A DNA stretch of 47,985 bases. It comes from RGIG995 sp045542115 (GTDB lineage Bacteria; Bacillota; Clostridia; Oscillospirales; UBA644). Below are positions 43,485 to 47,985 of this stretch, one piece after another. Made by a program: the position numbers and the translations under genes. The stretch spans positions 1 to 47,985 of the forward strand of contig JAZQKK010000034.1 of assembly GCA_045542115.1 (NCBI GenBank). Direction: 5' to 3'. Numbering within the stretch: the stretch's first letter is position 1; each line of letters begins with the position of its first letter. The notes under the pieces were generated by a model. The model worked only from the letters and a program-made list of their open reading frames with translations, searched no databases and was not told where the DNA came from.

Positions 43485-43513
43485 TTGACAGGAAGAAAAA
43501 ACCGTGGTATCCT
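43485..43513 (+). promoter_or_regulatory. Promoter of the DUF1294 gene
   Basis: TTGACA (43485-43490) and TATCCT (43508-43513) are 17 bp apart. The start codon at 43531 is only 17 bases beyond, preceded by GGAGG, so the leader is very short. Confidence 0.75.
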
Positions 43514-43530
43514 ATTGACGGAGGCAATTT

Positions 43531-43800
43531 ATGGAATGGATTATTTTTTGGCTGATTGGGATAAACGTCTTATCGTTTCTCCTGTTTGGCATTGACAAAC
43601 AAAACGCAAAACAGAAAAAACGGCGAATCCCGGAACGGATTCTATTTCTGGTTTCCCTTCTCGGGGGAAGCGTTGGGTCACTGCTGGGGATGCAGGCGTT
43701 CCGCCACAAAACCAGGCACCTTTCGTTTCTTCTGGGAATTCCGGCGTGTCTGATCGTAAACGCCCTGACCGTGTGGTTTATCGTTTCTTGCGTAATATAA
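43531..43800 (+). CDS. DUF1294-family small membrane protein
   Basis: The 89-residue protein has three hydrophobic segments. The cytoplasmic loop FGIDKQNAKQKKRRIPERILF, LLGGSVGSLLGMQAFRHKTRH and GIP make up the DUF1294 signature. The family has no known function. It is monocistronic, with its own promoter and a terminator directly after the stop. Confidence 0.92.
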   Translation: MEWIIFWLIGINVLSFLLFGIDKQNAKQKKRRIPERILFLVSLLGGSVGSLLGMQAFRHKTRHLSFLLGIPACLIVNALTVWFIVSCVI

Positions 43801-43837
43801 AAGACTTGTGAAGCTTTCACCTCACAAGTCTTTTTTT
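43799..43837. terminator. Bidirectional intrinsic terminator
   Basis: A 13-bp perfect stem (43799-43811 with 43822-43834) and 10-base loop, with a T7 tract on the plus strand, overlaps the DUF1294 stop and lies just past the SPFH gene stop. Confidence 0.9.
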
Positions 43838-43838
43838 C

Positions 43839-44786
43839 TTATTTATCGCAACAAGGGTCTTTTTTTGCTTCGGGTTTGGGGTCAGCGGAAGCTTCGGTCT
43901 GGTCGCCCAAACCGGCGGTTTCACTGAAAATAACGTTTTTCTTTACCGTGTCCACCACGTCGGAAGGAATAATCAGTTTTGCAGCTCTTCCGTTGGCAAC
44001 GTTGGTCAAGGCTTCGTACTTTTTCAGTTCCAAGACCGTGCCGTCGATTCCTGCTTCCATCAAAGCGCGCAACCCGTCGGCTTCGGCTTTTTTGGCAAGA
44101 TAAATAGCCTGGGCTTCCCCTTCTGCACGGGCAATACGGGCATCCCGTTCCCCTTCGGCGGCGAGAATCATTGCTTGCTTATCCCCTTCTGCACGGGTGA
44201 TGGAGGCTTCTTTATGTCCCTCGGCTTGCAGCAACGTTTCCCGGCGGTCCCGTTCCGCTTTCATTTGCTTTTCCATTGCGGCCTGAATGGCGGCAGGGGG
44301 AATGATGTTTTTCAATTCCACACGGGTAATTTTAATTCCCCATTGGTCGGTGGCGTCGTCCAAAATACTGGTCAGCTTGCCGTTAATAACATCCCGGGAA
44401 GTCAAGGTCCCGTCCAGATCCATTTCCCCAATAATATTTCGCAGGGTGGTAGCAGTCAAATTGGACAGAGCGTTGACGGGATTAACAACACCGTAGGTAT
44501 ACATTTTCGCATCAAAAATACGGTAGAAAACCACCGTATCGATCTGCATCGTTACGTTATCTTTGGTAATAACCGGCTGCGGAGGAGAATCCAAAACCTG
44601 CTCTTTCAAAGTCACCTTTTTGGAGATACGTTCCAAAAAAGGAATCTTCAAATGCAATCCGGCAGACCAGGTCGTTCTGTATTTCCCTAAAAATTCAAGG
44701 ACGTACTCGTGGGCCTGGGGAACGATTCGAAGGCTGCAAAAAAGAATCACTGCAACAACGATGATGATAGGGATTAAAAATTCCAT
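43839..44786 (-). CDS. SPFH/band 7 (stomatin/QmcA-like) membrane protein
   Basis: The 315-residue protein has one N-terminal membrane segment (about residues 3-20) and a band 7 domain (RIVPQAHEYVLEFLGKY, AGLHLKIPFLERI, KDNVTMQIDTVVFYRI). A long Ala/Glu/Arg-rich coiled coil (about 170-240) follows, then a variable tail ending KKDPCCDK with two adjacent cysteines. SPFH proteins form membrane-bound oligomeric cages linked to membrane microdomains and protease control. AAGGAGG precedes the ATG. It follows the DtxR-like gene by 29 bases, so it is probably under that regulator. Confidence 0.94.
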   Translation of the reverse strand: MEFLIPIIIVVAVILFCSLRIVPQAHEYVLEFLGKYRTTWSAGLHLKIPFLERISKKVTLKEQVLDSPPQPVITKDNVTMQIDTVVFYRIFDAKMYTYGVVNPVNALSNLTATTLRNIIGEMDLDGTLTSRDVINGKLTSILDDATDQWGIKITRVELKNIIPPAAIQAAMEKQMKAERDRRETLLQAEGHKEASITRAEGDKQAMILAAEGERDARIARAEGEAQAIYLAKKAEADGLRALMEAGIDGTVLELKKYEALTNVANGRAAKLIIPSDVVDTVKKNVIFSETAGLGDQTEASADPKPEAKKDPCCDK

Positions 44787-44815
44787 AACGGGTCCTCCTT
44801 TTTATGACGTAGGAA

Positions 44816-45184
44816 TTAAGACAATTTTTCGGTGTGCCGTTTGATGGCCTCAAAGGTGGCGTCGCTGATATCGTGTTCGATTTTACAGGCATCAGAGGAA
44901 GCCGTTTCGGAATCTACCCCCAAGGCAACGAAAAAAGCCGTCAACACCTTATGACGCTCAAAGGTTCGCTCTGCGACGATTCGGCCGGAATCGGTCAAAA
45001 CCAACGACCCGTCGTCCAAAACGTTCAGGTATCCCCCCTGTTTGAGCAATCCCACCGCCCGGCTGACGCTGGGCTTACTGTAACCGATGGTTTCCACCAC
45101 GTCGATGGAACGGACTCGATTTTGCTTGCGGGACAGTTGCAGGATGGTTTCAAGGTACATTTCCCCCGATTCTTGCAGTCGCAT
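44816..45184 (-). CDS. Short DtxR-family metal-dependent transcriptional regulator
   Basis: The 122-residue protein has a winged HTH (about residues 1-65, with SKPSVSRAVGLLKQGGYL and the wing GSLVLTDSG) and the dimerisation domain, but no C-terminal SH3-like domain. Aligned by eye with DtxR, the primary metal-site ligands M10, C102, E105 and H106 correspond to M9 (GEMYLETI), C100, E103 and H104 (CKIEHD); H78 matches H79 of the ancillary site. MntR has Asp in place of that Met, so iron is favoured over manganese. Start 45184 follows GAGGTG; an in-frame TTG lies at 45196. Confidence 0.92.
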   Translation of the reverse strand: MRLQESGEMYLETILQLSRKQNRVRSIDVVETIGYSKPSVSRAVGLLKQGGYLNVLDDGSLVLTDSGRIVAERTFERHKVLTAFFVALGVDSETASSDACKIEHDISDATFEAIKRHTEKLS

Positions 45185-45212
45185 AACACACCTCAAAAAA
45201 GTTCTTTCTTCT

Positions 45213-45241
45213 ATTATAATACAAAATCAGAAAAAAATCAA
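45213..45241 (-). promoter_or_regulatory. Promoter of the DtxR-like-SPFH operon
   Basis: On the minus strand TTGATT (45241-45236) and TATAAT (45218-45213) are 17 bp apart, 28 bases before the ATG. Confidence 0.85.
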
Positions 45242-45296
45242 GTCCCTTTTCCAAACTACCGCAAAAAAATTAGAACAACAACCAAATGCTTAGAAC

Positions 45297-45332
45297 AAGG
45301 CGCCCACTCCAAAAGGAGCGAGCGCCTTTTTT
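45297..45332 (-). terminator. 14-bp hairpin after the beta-helix surface protein
   Basis: 45297-45310 and 45315-45328 form a 14-bp stem around a 4-base loop. On the minus strand all 14 positions pair, two of them G-T; on the plus strand these two become A-C mismatches. The stem therefore fits best as a terminator of the minus-strand surface gene, although the best T tract is on the plus strand. Confidence 0.65.
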
Positions 45333-45347
45333 CAATCCTTGAACCTT

Positions 45348-47985
45348 TTAGTTGTCAAAAGCATATTGCTTATTAGTTACGGTCATCAATTTGCCGTCCA
45401 AAGCGGTCTTGCGGTATTCCACACCGTTTACGGTAACAACGCCGCCTGCCATAAAGTTCTTAATTCTCCATTCGCCGGAGAAGTCGCTATCAACCGTATT
45501 GCCTTCGGCAATCAGGGTGTGATTCTGACCCACACCAGAATTGGAGTAGTTGTAAATTTCAATCGCTGCACAGTTCTGGTTCTGAATATCGCCAGCCTTT
45601 GCACCCTGGGTAGCATTGAAAGTACAACCCTTAACGGTAACCTTGCAATCGCCGTCACCTTCGTTGTAGATCAGAATTGCTTTACCCAAAGTATTGAAGG
45701 TGCAGTTGTTAAACTCCGTATCATTCGCACCGTAGATCCACAAATAATCGGCAGAACCGGTCAAATCGAAGGTGCAGTTATTGTAAACTTCTTTATTACC
45801 GTACAGGCAATGGCTTCCAACGATAGTCGCATTGTTGTAGGTAACGGTATCCACGTACTGAATACCCGTATTGTGTCCGCCGTTGGTCGTCTTTACGGTA
45901 ACACCGTTAAAGGTGAGGTCCGCACCTCCCAAATTGGGGGAAGTGCCGACGTTAATCACGGTGTCCTTCGTTCCGCTGAGAACGGCGGTCTTCCCGGAAG
46001 CGTCAGAAACGTTAAAGGTTCCTTCTGGAAGAACCACATTGGAAGATTCACTCAAAACCTGAGAAAGAGTCTGCCCGTTAGTAAGAGCCGCGGTCCCCTT
46101 CCAATTGGTGAAGGAATCGCAAGCGCCGGTGCCGGCAAAGCCGGAACCGATCCAGGCGGTGTAACCGTAGATTCCGCCGCCAACCAATCCGTTTTTGTTG
46201 GTGATGGTGTTGCCTTCGGAAACGTTATTGCCTTCAAAGACAAGAGCAGTATTTGCATACGCTCTGCCAACATACGCAGATGCGCCGGTGGGATCAGCAC
46301 CGTTTTCGCCATTCGCAACAAGAGTAGTATTCTTGACGGAGCAATTCTTAAAGGTAAGGGTCAAATCGTAGTCCGAACTCTGTTCGCCGGTCCCACCAAC
46401 GAATGCACCAACGTTACAATTGCCGGCAACGCTGGAATTCACGACGTGAACGTTCTCAAAGGTAACGTCGCCGCAGGTTGCAGCACCGCCCCAAACAACG
46501 CCTGCAAAGTGAGCATTGCCGGTTACGGTAACGTTATCGAACGTAATGTTCTTTACGTAAGCAGGTCCCGTGCTGTTGACGCAGTTGGGAGTTCCGCCCA
46601 ACATACCACCGCCAGCAATGGTCAGATTGGAAATGGTGATACCATTTTCCTTACCGATCAGGTTAATACCTTCCCCGGAATCTGTACCGGTAATCATATA
46701 AACATTGTTCCAGGTGTAACCGGCAGCATCAATATCTGCCATAATGTTATAGTTGCGATCCCATACCGAATTGTTCATAGAGTTGTTCGCAAAATAATTG
46801 TTCAGAGAGATCAGACCGGCTGCGTTGTAAACATAGTAGTCCGTGCCATCGGTATACAGATTGGGATAGTTTGCAACTACGGTAAGAGTCAAACCGTTCG
46901 TCTTGGGAACGGCAGTCCAAGTGCCGTCTCCGTTATCGATCAGATATGCATTAATTACCGGGTAATTTACGTCACCGTAGCCGCTAACGACATTCTGAGC
47001 CTGAGGCTTAAAGGTACCGCCCAGAAGATTCACGGTTGCAATAGCAGGATCCAAATTCTCGGCTTCAATAATTGCACGCTCATACTGGGGCACAAAGCCG
47101 GCAGTAGGAACATTGGTAAAGTTACCGCCGTTGATATTCAGCGTCCCGCCGGAATTCATAACAATGCCGACCCATCCGCCGTGCGTATCACCGGTAACAT
47201 AGGTTGCATCGTTAATCAGAGTGTAATCACCGCTATTAATGGTCATTTCACCGCCGTTCATAACGGAGAAGCAAACGGAGTTATAGGGAGCGCTGTACAT
47301 ACCGTTGACCGAAATATCACAATCATTCAGAACAACGTCTGCCCCGGAACCAGCGTTGACCCCGGAACCGTAAGTACAATCCATTTCAACACCGGTCAGG
47401 ACACCGGTTCCATTGTAAACCTCAACTGCACGCCAACCGCCGCGCTGAGAACCCTTGATATAAACGTTTTCAACCGTCAAGGTTCCGGTAGAAGCAAAAT
47501 AAATGGCGTTTGCGGCACCGGTAGAAACTCCGGTTCCATCCAGCATCCCGTTTGTGCTTTCGACAACCAGAGAGCCGTTAACGATCGTCAGATCGGCGTC
47601 GCTATTTTCAGAAACACTAATCAGAGCTTCTTTTTCTCCGGAAACGGTAAGCGTATGACCGTTCAGATTCAAAGCGACGTCTTTATTGATCTTCAAACCT
47701 TCTTCGAAGGAAACGTCAGCTCCTAACATAACCTTGCCGCCGTTGACCAGAGCCGCCTGCAAATCGTCTGCGTTCAGAACGGTCATAGCGTCGTGCCAGG
47801 CGTCGGCGTCATACTGATTGTTGAAGGAGTCGAATTCAGCGGTCACCTGGGTGGCATACAGATTCACACCGAGGGTGATGGTGGGAACGGCATCGCCGCG
47901 ATAGTTGGCTTTGTTGTCCACGGAGGTGGGCATATAAACGAGAAGAGCTACGTAATCTTCATCGTTTGCACCGCCCTTGGCATCC
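45348..47985 (-). CDS. Large beta-helix surface protein, N-terminal part outside the window
   Basis: The reading frame stays open to the window end, so the 879 residues seen are the C-terminal part. Near the edge the sequence DDKxNYRGDAVPTITLGVNLYATQVTAEFDSF-like (here around VDNKANYRGD and TITLGVNLYATQ) resembles TasA/SipW-dependent surface proteins. After it come many short beta-helix turns (LNINGGNFTN, LNLNGHTLTV, ITFDNVTVTGN, VTFENVHVVN). A middle spacer GDGTWTAVPK separates two such helices. There is no LPxTG motif, and the protein ends TNKQYAFDN, so attachment is not by a C-terminal sortase signal. Probably a large adhesive or glycan-contacting protein; this is inference. Confidence 0.85.
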   Translation of the reverse strand, partial: DAKGGANDEDYVALLVYMPTSVDNKANYRGDAVPTITLGVNLYATQVTAEFDSFNNQYDADAWHDAMTVLNADDLQAALVNGGKVMLGADVSFEEGLKINKDVALNLNGHTLTVSGEKEALISVSENSDADLTIVNGSLVVESTNGMLDGTGVSTGAANAIYFASTGTLTVENVYIKGSQRGGWRAVEVYNGTGVLTGVEMDCTYGSGVNAGSGADVVLNDCDISVNGMYSAPYNSVCFSVMNGGEMTINSGDYTLINDATYVTGDTHGGWVGIVMNSGGTLNINGGNFTNVPTAGFVPQYERAIIEAENLDPAIATVNLLGGTFKPQAQNVVSGYGDVNYPVINAYLIDNGDGTWTAVPKTNGLTLTVVANYPNLYTDGTDYYVYNAAGLISLNNYFANNSMNNSVWDRNYNIMADIDAAGYTWNNVYMITGTDSGEGINLIGKENGITISNLTIAGGGMLGGTPNCVNSTGPAYVKNITFDNVTVTGNAHFAGVVWGGAATCGDVTFENVHVVNSSVAGNCNVGAFVGGTGEQSSDYDLTLTFKNCSVKNTTLVANGENGADPTGASAYVGRAYANTALVFEGNNVSEGNTITNKNGLVGGGIYGYTAWIGSGFAGTGACDSFTNWKGTAALTNGQTLSQVLSESSNVVLPEGTFNVSDASGKTAVLSGTKDTVINVGTSPNLGGADLTFNGVTVKTTNGGHNTGIQYVDTVTYNNATIVGSHCLYGNKEVYNNCTFDLTGSADYLWIYGANDTEFNNCTFNTLGKAILIYNEGDGDCKVTVKGCTFNATQGAKAGDIQNQNCAAIEIYNYSNSGVGQNHTLIAEGNTVDSDFSGEWRIKNFMAGGVVTVNGVEYRKTALDGKLMTVTNKQYAFDN

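Noticed and set aside
45339..47726. A 795-codon open frame on the plus strand, opposite the beta-helix protein
   Set aside because: Its translation is rich in Val, Ile, Asn and Gly without domain logic, and it mirrors the repetitive codons of the minus-strand gene. It has no ribosome binding site or promoter. The minus-strand protein has clear beta-helix repeats.

Overview
The window looks like chromosome of an anaerobic, Gram-positive Bacillota (class Clostridia, probably an uncultured gut-type lineage). The grounds are the ctsR-mcsA-mcsB-clpC heat-shock operon with CtsR boxes, a Gram-positive type LexA box, an ECF transporter core next to truA, AGGAGG-like ribosome binding sites, CCA-encoded tRNAs, and a surface protein with a TasA/SipW-type sequence. 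No phage, IS element, CRISPR array or rRNA was seen, so this is mostly core genome with a carbohydrate-use segment.

Layout. 1-140: tRNA-Tyr (partial) and tRNA-Thr. 346-5003: four-gene operon (FemAB-type aminoacyltransferase, SLC45/GPH-like transporter, membrane-anchored GDPD, mutarotase-like protein). 5072-9541 (-): ctsR-mcsA-mcsB-clpC, reading away from 9871-11946 (+), a radical-SAM protein and its partner from an uncharacterised DNA-repair pair, with a near-consensus SOS box at its start site. 12033-12291: tRNA-Gly, -Arg and -His. 12389-13309 (-): cell-surface protein with an Asn-repeat stalk. 13429-15747 (-): ClpE-like unfoldase. 15830-21931 (-): methyltransferase, ecfA1, ecfA2, ecfT, truA, a membrane-anchored repeat protein and cvpA. 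22142-25638 (+): HAD phosphatase, trkA, trkH.

25684-34336 is a carbohydrate segment: malQ and a PHP phosphoesterase (-), a GxDLY/SGNH esterase with a GH2 glycosidase (+), and a Gfo/Idh/MocA enzyme (-) divergent from an AraC regulator (+). All these enzymes lack signal peptides, so they should act on imported oligosaccharides. 34379-38361 (-) is a translation-linked operon (CpXC protein, MnmM-like tRNA methyltransferase, AlaX editing protein, ABC-F protein). 38507-38944 (-) is dut. 39136-42318 (+) is a 1060-residue orphan, probably carbohydrate-active. 42396-45184 holds a secreted SH3b/C39-like peptidase, a DUF1294 protein, and an operon of a DtxR-like regulator with an SPFH protein. 45348-47985 (-) is the 3' part of a large beta-helix surface protein that runs off the window.

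Most transcription units have a clear promoter with TATAAT (or close) 17 bp from a TTGnnn -35 box, and many end in strong, often bidirectional hairpins. The most interesting items are the SOS-boxed radical-SAM pair, the 1060-aa orphan, an ABC-F protein with one apparently degenerate ATP site, and a truncated DtxR-like regulator that keeps the iron-type metal ligands and is paired with an SPFH protein. All functional calls are by eye from motifs and family knowledge; no database search was run.
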